Positions 49,591 through 57,167 of a stretch of 57,167 nucleotides of DNA are shown here, piece after piece. Origin of the DNA: Anaerobutyricum stercoris (GTDB lineage Bacteria > Bacillota > Clostridia > Lachnospirales > Lachnospiraceae). A program made the position numbers and the translations under genes. Positions within the stretch are counted from its first letter, which is position 1. Each line of letters opens with the position of its first letter. Under the pieces are notes generated by a model. That model was not told where the DNA came from. It saw nothing but the letters and a program-made list of their open reading frames with translations, and searched no databases. Where the stretch lies: contig DXBR01000107.1 in assembly GCA_019116455.1 (NCBI GenBank), positions 1 to 57,167 on the forward strand, written 5' to 3'.

Positions 49591-50739
49591 TTATCTTCTC
49601 GTAAACCGCCGCAGCACAGGCAGCAGCTCCTTAAGCGCATCCACACAGATATCCGTCTCTTCCACCGTATTATACACGGAGAAAGAAAAACGCAGGGTAG
49701 ATTCATAATGATTCTTGTCAAGGCCAATACCCCTGAGAGTTCCGCTGACTTCCGGCTTATTGGAAGAGCAGGCGGAACCTGCCGACACATAGATTCCTTT
49801 CTCTTCCAGCGCATGGAGCAGTACCTCGCTGCGCACGCCAAGAAATGTAATGCTGGCGATGTGCGGCGCTTCTCCCGAATTATCCTTTACATCCGGAATC
49901 TCCGCCATCACCCGCTGCCGGAAATGGTCTTTGATCTCCCGGAGCTTTGTCACCTTATCCTTATGGTCTTTATAAATCAGCTCCGCCGCCTTTCCCAAAC
50001 CGGCGATACCCGGTACATTTTCTGTGCCGGAGCGCATCCCTTTCTGCTGGTTGCCGCCCCAGATAATCGGTTTAATCTTCGTTCCTTCCTTAATATAAAG
50101 GAAACCGATTCCCTTCGGGCCGTGAATCTTATGGCCGCTGACCGACAGCATGTCCACCTTCCACTTCTTAGGGAAAAGCTTCATCTTGCCGTAAGCCTGA
50201 ATGCAGTCCGTGTGAAACAGAATCTCCGGGTTATATTTCTTCACGATGCGCCCGATCTCTTCGATGGGCTCCACCGCGCCAATCTCGTTGTTGACACACA
50301 TGATGGACACAAGAAATGTATCCGGCCGAAGCGCCTTCTCAAGTGCCTCCAGACTGACAATCCCCTTTTCATCCACAGGGAGATAAGTCACCTCAAAGCC
50401 TTCCTCCTCCAGAAAACCGAGCGGATTATACACAGACGCATGTTCGATGCAGGAAGTGATGATATGCTTTCCTGTTCTCTTATGGGCCATGGCCGTTCCG
50501 ATCAGCGCCAGATTATTGGCTTCCGTGCCGCCGGACGTAAAATAAATCTCCTTCGGCTCCACTTTGAGACTTCTGGCAATCTCCTCCTTCGCCCTGTTTA
50601 CATACTGTTCTGCGTGATATCCCTTCAAATGCATGGAAGAAGGGTTTCCATATTCTATATCAAGCACTTCCGACATGAGTTCTCTTACTTCCGGAAATGC
50701 GCGGGTCGTCGCCCCGTTGTCAAAATAAATCTCTGGCAT
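49591..50739 (-). CDS. Cysteine desulfurase (NifS-like)
   Basis: This PLP enzyme removes sulfur from cysteine and holds it as a persulfide. The 382 residues start with YFDNGATTR, contain TSCIEHASV near residue 99 (His over PLP), SGHKIHGPKG near 197 with the PLP lysine, and the active cysteine in GSACSSNKPEVSG near 320. Because it is placed just ahead of thiI, it probably serves tRNA thiolation, like NifZ of B. subtilis. IscU and SufU are not nearby. The start at 50739 has GAGGTGA upstream. Confidence 0.93.
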   Translation of the reverse strand: MPEIYFDNGATTRAFPEVRELMSEVLDIEYGNPSSMHLKGYHAEQYVNRAKEEIARSLKVEPKEIYFTSGGTEANNLALIGTAMAHKRTGKHIITSCIEHASVYNPLGFLEEEGFEVTYLPVDEKGIVSLEALEKALRPDTFLVSIMCVNNEIGAVEPIEEIGRIVKKYNPEILFHTDCIQAYGKMKLFPKKWKVDMLSVSGHKIHGPKGIGFLYIKEGTKIKPIIWGGNQQKGMRSGTENVPGIAGLGKAAELIYKDHKDKVTKLREIKDHFRQRVMAEIPDVKDNSGEAPHIASITFLGVRSEVLLHALEEKGIYVSAGSACSSNKPEVSGTLRGIGLDKNHYESTLRFSFSVYNTVEETDICVDALKELLPVLRRFTRR

Positions 50740-50890
50740 AGCTTTCACCTCACAATTAAGATAGAATAACACAGAACGAAGGGGTTGTAAACAGGGGAAG
50801 TTATGTAATTTTTTTGTTCATTTAATTTTTATTGACCGTCATAACTTTTTCCTTTTTTTATAAAGCGACAGCAAAATTATACATTTTCCC

Positions 50891-50920
50891 TTGACTTATC
50901 ATTAAGAAAAATGGCATAAT
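50891..50920 (+). promoter_or_regulatory. Promoter of the secreted protein gene
   Basis: TTGACT (50891-50896), 18 bases, CATAAT (50915-50920), about 58 bases before the start codon. Confidence 0.5.
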
Positions 50921-50978
50921 TATACAAATAAATAGCAAATACAATAAAAATATATGTAAAATGTAAGGGAGGAAATTT

Positions 50979-52418
50979 ATGAACAAAGTCAAAACGATCT
51001 TTTTTATGGCATTTTCTGTTGTAATCTTGAGTTTTACAGCCATATTTCTGGTTGACATGAAAACCCAGGCAGATACTGTTTCATCAGGATTTGAAATTAG
51101 TCATTCTACAGAGACATGCGGTTGTAACGATAGTGGTGCACTTCATTCTGTCATATTAGGAAGCACTCATACTTATACAATCGTTCCGCGTGCAGATATT
51201 TCTTTTCAACATGCTATATGGAATTTTACTCCTGAATATAATCCAGAAGATAATAATATAAGTGTGTCTCTTGAAGATGGAGGCAAGTCTGTTACCATTA
51301 GGTTTATAAAATCAGAGGAATACACTTTATCCCCAACAATGACTGATGAAAGCAACCAAGACTATCAAAATTCTATTTCCATAGATGTAGTTAATGAAAA
51401 ATATGTAACTACCTACTCTACGGCATGTACTGAATTGGGAAAGCCACTCACACTGAAAGCTGAATTCAAATATTTTAATCAAAACCATATGAATGGAACC
51501 ATGCTTCAGTCCTCTTCGGATAGCATAACGTGGAGTTCTTTTGCCTCTATTCCAATTGAAGAAGGAACTCCTTCTATGGATACAAATGGAAATATTACTT
51601 TTACACCAACGCAAAGTGGAAAATACTCTGCAAATGTTTCATTAAATGACGTTTCGTCAGCAAACACAATCTATACTGTCTATGTTACAGACAATGAACT
51701 ATTTGCAGAACAATATATTCCTACTACTGGAAAATCTAATGAATATATTTCCTTCACTCCATCAACCACTGACAGATATAAAATGTTGTGGAAATCTACT
51801 GACAACCGCGGACATGAGAGTATTTTTGATTCAAGTGGAAATCAAGTATCCCGGATTGATGATGTATATGGTGGATATTGGCTCACCGCCGGCGAGACAT
51901 ATTATATTCACTTATACTATAGGCATGCAACCACAACTAATTCTTACTCCATAGGAATATATAACCCACCTGGAGAAGACGACTCCTCCGAGAACCCATC
52001 AGATTCCGAATCAGACGATTATACCCACTCTGACGTAAAACCAGCTCCTTCTGTCCCATCCGGACAGACCACACAGAGTACTGGTGCCGGAAATAATGCT
52101 AATGGAAATTCGTCTTCTGCACAGTCCGTCACCGTTTCAAAAGTAAAGGGAAAACCTAAGCTGAAACTCAAAAAAGGAAAGGTAAAACTGACCTTTAAAA
52201 AAGTAAAAGGCGCTGATGGATATGAGATTTGTTACGCCACCAACAAGAAATTTAAGAAAAGTAAAAAAATGACGGTGAAATCAGCGAAAGCTACGCTCAA
52301 GAAACTGAAAAAAGGGAAGAAATACTTTATCAAAGTACGTGCTTTTAAACGGGATGCTTCCTTGAAGAAGGTTTTTGGAACATATAGTAAAACCGTTAAG
52401 ATTGCAATTAAAAAATAA
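50979..52418 (+). CDS. AT-rich secreted protein with lysine-rich Fn3-like C-terminal domain
   Basis: The 479 residues start with a signal peptide (hydrophobic about residues 8-24, then DMKTQADT). A threonine/serine-rich beta-type region follows (to about 240), then a part like a PPC/beta-sandwich module (EYISFTPSTTDRYKML, GETYYIHLYY), a Ser/Asp/Pro linker (about 325-385), and a C-terminal domain extremely rich in lysine (KPKLKLKKGKVKLTF, GADGYEICYATNKKFKKSK) that resembles the Fn3-like domain of many Lachnospiraceae surface proteins. The base composition is much lower in GC than its neighbours except in that last part. The ligand is unknown; a wall or surface role is likely. GGGAGG lies seven bases before the start. 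Confidence 0.8.
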   Translation: MNKVKTIFFMAFSVVILSFTAIFLVDMKTQADTVSSGFEISHSTETCGCNDSGALHSVILGSTHTYTIVPRADISFQHAIWNFTPEYNPEDNNISVSLEDGGKSVTIRFIKSEEYTLSPTMTDESNQDYQNSISIDVVNEKYVTTYSTACTELGKPLTLKAEFKYFNQNHMNGTMLQSSSDSITWSSFASIPIEEGTPSMDTNGNITFTPTQSGKYSANVSLNDVSSANTIYTVYVTDNELFAEQYIPTTGKSNEYISFTPSTTDRYKMLWKSTDNRGHESIFDSSGNQVSRIDDVYGGYWLTAGETYYIHLYYRHATTTNSYSIGIYNPPGEDDSSENPSDSESDDYTHSDVKPAPSVPSGQTTQSTGAGNNANGNSSSAQSVTVSKVKGKPKLKLKKGKVKLTFKKVKGADGYEICYATNKKFKKSKKMTVKSAKATLKKLKKGKKYFIKVRAFKRDASLKKVFGTYSKTVKIAIKK

Positions 52419-52445
52419 TATTTTCAAAATATTTTTTCAGTCAAT

Positions 52446-52541
52446 AAAAAACCGGGGATGATTCCTTTCCCTTATGATAAATTCCAAAATATTTTCTTTA
52501 TTATCATTATCATAAGGGAATCCTCTCATTCCCGGTTTTTT
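52446..52541. terminator. Long inverted-repeat terminator after the secreted protein gene
   Basis: AAAAACCGGGGATGA and TTCCCTTATGATAA pair with TTATCATAAGGGAA and TCTCATTCCCGGTTTTT, about 30 imperfect pairs with a loop of about 24 bases, ending in a T run. The arms are longer than for most terminators. Of the 366 bases between the two genes, the rest holds the marR promoter and operator-like repeat. Confidence 0.75.
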
Positions 52542-52643
52542 CTGTTTTATTTGTTATATTTCATTCATTTTCCTTTCTTTTGGATATTGATTGGCACGTT
52601 TACTGTATCTCTCCGGCAATGTCATCCTCTTTCCAAAAACTTC

Positions 52644-52672
52644 TTGACATTCCCGGACACAAGGCGTATACT
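52644..52672 (+). promoter_or_regulatory. Promoter of the marR-ABC operon
   Basis: TTGACA (52644-52649), 17 bases, TATACT (52667-52672), close to consensus. Confidence 0.8.
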
Positions 52673-52684
52673 GCAAACTGTCCG

Positions 52685-52703
52685 AAATCATAATATCTGA
52701 TTT
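52685..52703 (+). promoter_or_regulatory. Operator-like inverted repeat downstream of the marR promoter
   Basis: AAATCA (52685-52690), seven bases, TGATTT (52698-52703). Its place just after the start of transcription fits self-repression by the MarR protein, which is inferred. Confidence 0.45.
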
Positions 52704-52784
52704 TTGACAATTTATGTTGCTGCACGCGGCAGCGTCGGCTCCTTCCGGGGACACGGCGTTTGCTTACCGGAAAAGGAGGCTGAT

Positions 52785-53243
52785 ATGAAGCAGGACAATA
52801 CGGATACCCATACATTGAAAATGTTTCGCGAGACGACCATGGAGCTGGACCGGCTCTATTCTGCTTTTGCCAGAAGCTGTGGATTGTCTGATCCGGAATT
52901 CTGGTCGCTGCTGCTGATTTATGAGGGTTATGAGACCCAGAGCCAGATCAGCGAGCAGCTTTCCTTAAGCCGGCAGACACTAAATTCGGCTTTTAAACAG
53001 CTGATCAAAAAAGGATTCGTCCGGCTCATCCCTTACGAACATAATCAGAGAACCAAACAGGCGGTTCTGACAGAGTCGGGAGAAAAATATGTGGAGGAAC
53101 ACATTCTCACCCTTCACCAGATGGAGGAACAGGCCTGGCGGCAGATGACTTCGGAGGAACGCCGGATGCTGGTAGAAAGCTCCCGGAAGTTTACCAATCT
53201 GCTGAAAAATATCAGAGACAATGAAAAAAACAAAGATAATTAA
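52785..53243 (+). CDS. MarR-family transcriptional regulator
   Basis: The 152 residues have the winged-helix MarR fold: FWSLLLIYEGYETQSQISEQLSLSRQTLNSAFKQLIKKGFVRL is the DNA-binding core, from about residue 42 to 84, followed by the wing (HNQRTKQAVLTESGEKYVEE). The start has AAAAGGAGG five bases upstream, and the frame extends further without a ribosome site. It is first in a transcript with two ABC exporter genes, as in many multidrug exporter operons, and likely represses them until a ligand binds. A terminator-like structure separates it from the ABC genes. Confidence 0.9.
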   Translation: MKQDNTDTHTLKMFRETTMELDRLYSAFARSCGLSDPEFWSLLLIYEGYETQSQISEQLSLSRQTLNSAFKQLIKKGFVRLIPYEHNQRTKQAVLTESGEKYVEEHILTLHQMEEQAWRQMTSEERRMLVESSRKFTNLLKNIRDNEKNKDN

Positions 53244-53302
53244 AGATGACATTCATCGGAGGAGGTGCAGCCGCAGCTGCACTGTCGGAGAAGATGTCGA
53301 GT

Positions 53303-53343
53303 GCGCTCGGTTATTTTATAAGAAATAATCGGGCGCTTTTTTT
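53303..53343 (+). terminator. Terminator-like hairpin between marR and the ABC genes
   Basis: GCGCTCGGTTATTT (53303-53316) pairs with AAATAATCGGGCGC (53323-53336), with a wobble and a mismatch, around a 6-base loop, followed by eight T. A GTGCAGC/GCTGCAC hairpin lies just upstream at 53264-53281. Confidence 0.7.
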
Positions 53344-53363
53344 GAGTTCTGCCGACAGAACTC
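53344..53363 (+). repeat. GAGTTCTG hairpin, similar to that ahead of cysS
   Basis: GAGTTCTG (53344-53351), CCGA, CAGAACTC (53356-53363) is a perfect 8-bp hairpin right after the terminator T run. It shares its stem sequence with the hairpin at 24145-24167. Confidence 0.6.
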
Positions 53364-53423
53364 TGCTCTTGCTTTATTACTTTTCATTTATTCTTAACTT
53401 TTTTAGGAAAGGACGGACTATTT

Positions 53424-55241
53424 ATGAAACTGATTCGACAATTTTTAAGACCTCACTGGAAGCTCTGTGCGCTCACAGTTCTGCTTCTGATTCTTGATGT
53501 GGTGGGCGCGCTGTTCATTCCCACACTGGCGGCAGAGATGCTGAACCTCGGTACATCGGGAAGTTCCTTCTCGGAGCTGCTCACCACCGGTATCCAGATG
53601 GCGGTGATCTCCGTGTTTTCCGGCTGCTGCGCGATTTTCGGCGGATACGCCTGTGCGGAGCTTTCCTCCCGCGTGGGTAAGGATATCCGTGTGGCCATCT
53701 ATAAAAAATCGCTGAAGCTGTCTGTTTATGATTTCCGTCAGTTTGGTACGGCTTCCATCACAACCCGTACCGTTTCAGACATCAACACCATTCAGATGGC
53801 TCTCACCAGCGCCATCCAGATGATCCTGCCGGTGCCGGTGATCTGCGTTATCGCTCTCGCCCTCTGCTTCCATCTGAACACGCGGATGGGATTCATCCTT
53901 CTGGCTGCCGTTGTGGTGGTGCTGATTCTGGCATTTTTCATCATGCGAAGCGCTTCTCCTCTCTTTAAAAGACTGCAGAAGCTCCTGGACCGCATGAGCA
54001 CAGTCCTGCTTGAGAACATCACCGGCGTCCGGGTTGTCCGTGCATTTAACAGCGAGAACCGGGAGACGGACCGTATGAATCTCGCCTTCAAAAACTATGC
54101 GGAAACATCCATCAAGGCGAACCGGAAGTTTGCCAACCTCGATGGTCTTTCCTTCTTCTTTATTAATTTCTTCGTGGTGGTTGTCTACTGGCTCTCCGGC
54201 GCGGACATCTATCTGGGTAATCTGCAGATCGGCGATATCACCGCCGTGATCGAGTACGCCCTGATGATCATGTTCTTCCTGATGATGGCGCAGATGGTCA
54301 TCCTCACCCTGCCGAGGGCTCTGGAATGCTGCGAGCGTATCCAGGCAGTTCTTTCCCACACGCCGGAGATACAGGATATGGTGACGGAAGATCCGGCAGA
54401 ACCGGACAGGACAGACGCGCCCGTGGCAGGTTCCTCTCCGGCACGGCGGCAGGAGCCTTCGGACACGGGACACATTTCCGGAAATGTATCTCCTCGTGAC
54501 GAGGTGCTTCGTTTTGACGACGTATCTTTCCGGTTTGCCGACGCGGAGCACAACACCCTGCACCATCTAAACTTCACCTGCCGCCGGGGTGAGACCACGG
54601 CGATCATCGGCGGTACCGGAAGCGGTAAGTCCACTGTGGCTTCCCTGATTCTCCGTTTCCACGATGTAACCCAGGGCTCCATCCGTTTGAACGGAACGGA
54701 CATCCGGCAGATGACGCAGCATTTTCTGCGGGATCACCTTGCCTACGTGCAGCAGAAAGCGTGGCTGTTCTCCGGAACCATCGCTTCCAATCTTCGCTAC
54801 AGCAACAAAGACGCCACCGATGAGGAGATCATGCACGCCGCCGACGTGGCACAGGCCGGCGACTTTATCCGGTCTCTGCCGGACGGCCTTAATTCCTACG
54901 TGGCGCAGGGAGGAACGAACTTCTCCGGCGGACAAAAGCAGCGTCTTTCCATCTCGCGGGCGCTTGTAAAGAAACCGGAACTGTACATTTTTGACGACAG
55001 CTTTTCCGCCCTTGACTTTAAGACGGATGCGGCTCTCAGAAAGGCGCTTGCCAAGGAAACGCAGGATGCCGCCGTCGTGATCATCGCCCAGCGTGTCAGC
55101 ACCATTAAAAATGCGGATCAGATCGTGGTGCTCAACGAGGGACGGATGGCCGGCATCGGCACCCACGAGGAACTGCTGAAACACTGTTCCGTTTATCGTG
55201 AAATCTATAATTCTCAGACAAAGGAGGCACAGGAAGCATGA
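53424..55241 (+). CDS. ABC exporter half-transporter, subunit 1 (degenerate-site type)
   Basis: The 605 residues have a six-helix ABC exporter membrane domain (to about residue 310), a linker rich in Asp, Pro and Ser (about 325-355), and a nucleotide-binding domain with Walker A GGTGSGKST near 393, signature NFSGGQKQR near 496 and Walker B YIFDDSFSALD near 520. The residue after the Walker B aspartate is Asp instead of the catalytic Glu, as in TM287, BmrC and LmrC. With subunit 2 it should form a heterodimeric multidrug exporter of that type. The gene overlaps the next by four bases (ATGA). Confidence 0.93.
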   Translation: MKLIRQFLRPHWKLCALTVLLLILDVVGALFIPTLAAEMLNLGTSGSSFSELLTTGIQMAVISVFSGCCAIFGGYACAELSSRVGKDIRVAIYKKSLKLSVYDFRQFGTASITTRTVSDINTIQMALTSAIQMILPVPVICVIALALCFHLNTRMGFILLAAVVVVLILAFFIMRSASPLFKRLQKLLDRMSTVLLENITGVRVVRAFNSENRETDRMNLAFKNYAETSIKANRKFANLDGLSFFFINFFVVVVYWLSGADIYLGNLQIGDITAVIEYALMIMFFLMMAQMVILTLPRALECCERIQAVLSHTPEIQDMVTEDPAEPDRTDAPVAGSSPARRQEPSDTGHISGNVSPRDEVLRFDDVSFRFADAEHNTLHHLNFTCRRGETTAIIGGTGSGKSTVASLILRFHDVTQGSIRLNGTDIRQMTQHFLRDHLAYVQQKAWLFSGTIASNLRYSNKDATDEEIMHAADVAQAGDFIRSLPDGLNSYVAQGGTNFSGGQKQRLSISRALVKKPELYIFDDSFSALDFKTDAALRKALAKETQDAAVVIIAQRVSTIKNADQIVVLNEGRMAGIGTHEELLKHCSVYREIYNSQTKEAQEA

Positions 55242-57022
55242 ACCAGACCATGAAAAAAACAGGCAGCCGAAACACGGTCGTCCGTTTATTCAGCTACCTG
55301 CAAAATCAGCATATTCGTTTAACCGTCGTCGGTATTTCGATTATCATTTACGTGGGCCTGAGCATCTGGAATCCGATGTACAGCGCCATCGTCATCGACC
55401 ACCTGTGGCAGAGCATACAGGCGGCCTGGGAGAACGGCACTGCATTTTCCATCACCTGGGACAACATGGGCCGGGAACTTGTACAGCTCACCGTACAGTA
55501 TTTCTTCACATGGATCTTCTACTACCTGCAGTCCTACCTGATGGCAAATGTGGCGGAAACCCTCGTGCTGCATCTTCGTGAGGAGATCGCCGACAAGCTG
55601 CACCGCCTGCCGTTAAAGTTCTTTGACCAGAATAAAGCCGGCGAGATCTTGAGCCGTGTTACCAGCGACCTTGACAAGATCACCGAGGTCATGCAGACCG
55701 GTCTGTTAAAACTGATCGTTGCCATCGGAACCATCATCGGTTCCCTGATCGTCATGTTTTATTACAGCGTTTTCCTGACCTGCATCTTCCTCGTTTTTAT
55801 GGTCATCAGCGTGCTCATCACAAAGATGGTTTCAAAGAAAAGCCTGCAGTGTGCTTCTGAGCAGCAGGAGACCATCGGTGTCCTGACCGGTATTGTGGAA
55901 GAATATTATAATGGAAGAAATGTGATCAAAGCTTTCAATCATGAGGATGAAAGTCTGGTGCAGGTGGACGCCGCCGCAGAGGACGCGGCCATCGCCAACC
56001 AGAAGGTCGGCTTCCTGACCAACTGTGTCAACCCGCTGATCCGTCTTCTCACCCGTCTGTCCAACGTGGTCATCGCCATCATCGCCGGCCATGCCATGTT
56101 AAACGGAACCATGACGGTGGGCGTGGTGCAGGCGTTCTTCCAGTATATCAACCAGACCGCCGAGCCTTTGACGGAGGCTTCCTACATGATCAACTCCCTG
56201 CAGGCAGCCTTCGCTTCCGCCAAACGTACCTTCGAACTTCTTGATGAGGAGGAAGAGATCCCTGATCCGGCTCACCCGGTTTCTCTGCCGCGGGCAGAAG
56301 GAAGAATCGCCTTCGACCACATCAGCTTCGGCTATGATCCTTCCCAGCTTCTGATGAAGGACATTAACTTTACCGCCTCTCCGGGTCAGAAGATCGCCGT
56401 AGTCGGCAGCACCGGCGCCGGCAAGACTACCCTTGTCAACCTGCTGATGCGTTTCTACGAGATCAACAGAGGTAAGATTTCCATCGACGGCATCAGTGTG
56501 GCTGACATGACCCGAAGCGAGCTGCGAAGGAACTTCGGTATGGTTCTGCAGGATACCTGGCTGTTCGGCGGCACCATCGCAGAAAACATCGCCTACGGCA
56601 AGCCGGACGCTTCCCGCGAGGAAATCATCGCCGCGGCCAAAGCCTCCAAGGTCGATTACTTTATCCGGACCATGCCGCAGGGCTACGACACCATGCTCAA
56701 CAACGAGGCTTCCAATCTGTCCGCCGGACAGCGGCAGCTTCTCACCATCGCCCGTGTCTTCCTCACCAACCCGCCGATCCTGATTCTCGACGAGGCCACC
56801 TCCAGTGTGGATACCCGTACCGAGGTGGAGATCGGAAAGGCCATGAAAAAACTCATGCGCGGACGGACCAGCTTCGTTATCGCCCACCGTCTGTCCACCA
56901 TCCGCGACGCGGATACCATTCTTTTCATGGAACACGGCAATATCATCGAGCAGGGCAACCATAATGAGCTGCTGCAAAAAGGCGGCGCTTACGCGGCATT
57001 GTATTATAGTCAGTTTGAGTAA
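55238..57022 (+). CDS. ABC exporter half-transporter, subunit 2 (catalytic-site type)
   Basis: The 594 residues have a six-helix membrane domain (to about 330) and a nucleotide-binding domain with Walker A GSTGAGKTT near 387, signature LSAGQRQ near 490 and Walker B LILDEATSSVD near 514. The catalytic Glu is present, while the signature has Ala in place of the usual Gly, the same split of features seen in TM288-like subunits. Thus each ATP site of the pair would be made from one regular and one altered element. The pair exports drugs or lipids; the substrate is not known. Confidence 0.93.
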   Translation: MNQTMKKTGSRNTVVRLFSYLQNQHIRLTVVGISIIIYVGLSIWNPMYSAIVIDHLWQSIQAAWENGTAFSITWDNMGRELVQLTVQYFFTWIFYYLQSYLMANVAETLVLHLREEIADKLHRLPLKFFDQNKAGEILSRVTSDLDKITEVMQTGLLKLIVAIGTIIGSLIVMFYYSVFLTCIFLVFMVISVLITKMVSKKSLQCASEQQETIGVLTGIVEEYYNGRNVIKAFNHEDESLVQVDAAAEDAAIANQKVGFLTNCVNPLIRLLTRLSNVVIAIIAGHAMLNGTMTVGVVQAFFQYINQTAEPLTEASYMINSLQAAFASAKRTFELLDEEEEIPDPAHPVSLPRAEGRIAFDHISFGYDPSQLLMKDINFTASPGQKIAVVGSTGAGKTTLVNLLMRFYEINRGKISIDGISVADMTRSELRRNFGMVLQDTWLFGGTIAENIAYGKPDASREEIIAAAKASKVDYFIRTMPQGYDTMLNNEASNLSAGQRQLLTIARVFLTNPPILILDEATSSVDTRTEVEIGKAMKKLMRGRTSFVIAHRLSTIRDADTILFMEHGNIIEQGNHNELLQKGGAYAALYYSQFE

Positions 57023-57043
57023 GATAGGCAAACTGGCATATAA

Positions 57044-57060
57044 ATACCAAACGAATGTAT
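57044..57060 (+). promoter_or_regulatory. Upstream copy of an operator-like repeat
   Basis: AACGAATGTAT at 57050-57060 repeats exactly at 57099-57109. Its left half here (ATACCA) makes only an imperfect palindrome. The two copies flank the promoter. Confidence 0.5.
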
Positions 57061-57061
57061 C

Positions 57062-57090
57062 TTGACAGAAATCCTGTCCTCCCATATAAT
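57062..57090 (+). promoter_or_regulatory. Consensus promoter of the probable TetR-type gene
   Basis: TTGACA (57062-57067), 17 bases, TATAAT (57085-57090): a perfect consensus, about 42 bases before the start codon. Confidence 0.88.
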
Positions 57091-57092
57091 GG

Positions 57093-57109
57093 ATACATAA
57101 CGAATGTAT
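57093..57109 (+). promoter_or_regulatory. Operator-like palindrome after the promoter
   Basis: ATACAT (57093-57098), AACGA, ATGTAT (57104-57109) is a perfect 6-bp inverted repeat near the start of transcription, a likely self-repression site of the regulator downstream. Confidence 0.55.
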
Positions 57110-57131
57110 GTATAAGAAAGGAGGGCAGGAT

Positions 57132-57167
57132 ATGGCCCGAAACAAATACCCGGAAGTCACTGTCGAG
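57132..57167 (+). CDS. Start of a probable TetR-family regulator (cut by window edge)
   Basis: Only 12 codons are visible, reading MARNKYPEVTVE. An AGGAGGG ribosome site lies about eight bases upstream. The sequence resembles the N-terminus of clostridial TetR-type repressors, and the operator-like repeats at the promoter fit, but the rest of the gene is outside the window, so the family is a guess. Confidence 0.55.
   Translation, partial: MARNKYPEVTVE

Noticed and set aside
49495..50769. Long rightward open frame (424 codons) opposite the cysteine desulfurase gene
   Set aside because: It is fully antisense to a well-supported gene with catalytic motifs, has no family features, and is rich in residues expected from reading the opposite strand.
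53246..53497. Open frame of 83 codons between marR and the first ABC gene
   Set aside because: No ribosome site, overlaps the ABC gene start and runs through hairpins; considered only as a possible leader frame.
56099..57160. Leftward open frame (353 codons) opposite ABC subunit 2 and across the last promoter
   Set aside because: Antisense to a strongly supported ABC gene and runs through a perfect promoter; no ribosome site.
1..57167. CRISPR arrays, rRNA genes, insertion sequences and prophage
   Set aside because: No regularly spaced repeats, rRNA sequence, transposase or phage-like gene block was recognised on either strand.

Overview
The window reads as a stretch of chromosome from a spore-forming, anaerobic, low-to-mid GC Firmicute of the class Clostridia, most likely family Lachnospiraceae. 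The reasons are the Firmicute-type gene set (RNase J, IreB, YlbF, Mini-III, NifS/ThiI pair, DUF1292 protein), a sporulation sigma factor of the sigma-K type, a SleB/CwlJ-type cell wall hydrolase, an electron-bifurcating NfnAB pair, a CIRCE-controlled groESL operon, a T-box in front of cysS, and a secreted protein with the lysine-rich C-terminal domain common in gut Lachnospiraceae. No genus can be fixed from the sequence alone. Almost all genes up to about 50.7 kb lie on the minus strand. No rRNA, insertion sequence, prophage or CRISPR array was seen.

Layout. 0-3.5 kb: a truncated amino-acid-binding lipoprotein, an EamA exporter and argH. 3.6-11.4 kb: an amino-acid operon read leftward, leuB-ilvD-ilvB-serA-asd-mscS, from one good promoter. 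11.6-18.5 kb: membrane-anchored amidase, guaB, nfnB-nfnA and glnS. 18.7-21.4 kb: SleB-type hydrolase, tRNA-Thr, aroK and an unknown two-helix membrane protein. 21.4-26.5 kb: rlmB-mrnC-cysS behind a T-box, then an Eis-like acetyltransferase and ispF. 26.6-30.3 kb: tRNA-Val/tRNA-Met, an M20 amidohydrolase, a HAAS-domain membrane protein, a transglutaminase-like lipoprotein and a tandem-ACT protein. 30.5-32.6 kb: groES-groEL with CIRCE. 32.8-36.2 kb: a BlaI/M56 sensory locus with two unknown membrane proteins. 36.5-40.7 kb: EamA transporter, deacetylase, efp, yqeG and sigK.

40.8-46.5 kb holds a housekeeping cluster that resembles the B. subtilis ireB-ruvX-yrzB-mltG-trmR-trhP order, with RNase J and a YlbF protein inserted and the mltG gene reduced to its anchor and LysM-like part. 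46.5-50.7 kb has mtaB, a His-less HPr-like protein, thiI and its cysteine desulfurase. From 50.9 kb the genes run rightward: an AT-rich secreted protein, then a marR-ABC-ABC exporter operon whose two ABC subunits look like a heterodimer with one degenerate ATP site, and the first codons of a probable TetR-type regulator behind a consensus promoter with two similar operator-like repeats.

Several genes work together. leuB, ilvD and ilvB make branched-chain amino acids, and serA and asd feed serine and the aspartate family. NfnAB balances NADH, ferredoxin and NADPH. NifS and ThiI thiolate tRNA; MtaB, TrmR and TrhP also modify tRNA. The most unusual signals are the repeat element with a second terminator between the cysS T-box and its gene, the HPr-like protein that keeps the Ser-46 region but lacks His-15, the sigma-K without pro-sequence, the BlaI/M56 locus without beta-lactamase, and the terminator-like hairpins between marR and its ABC genes.
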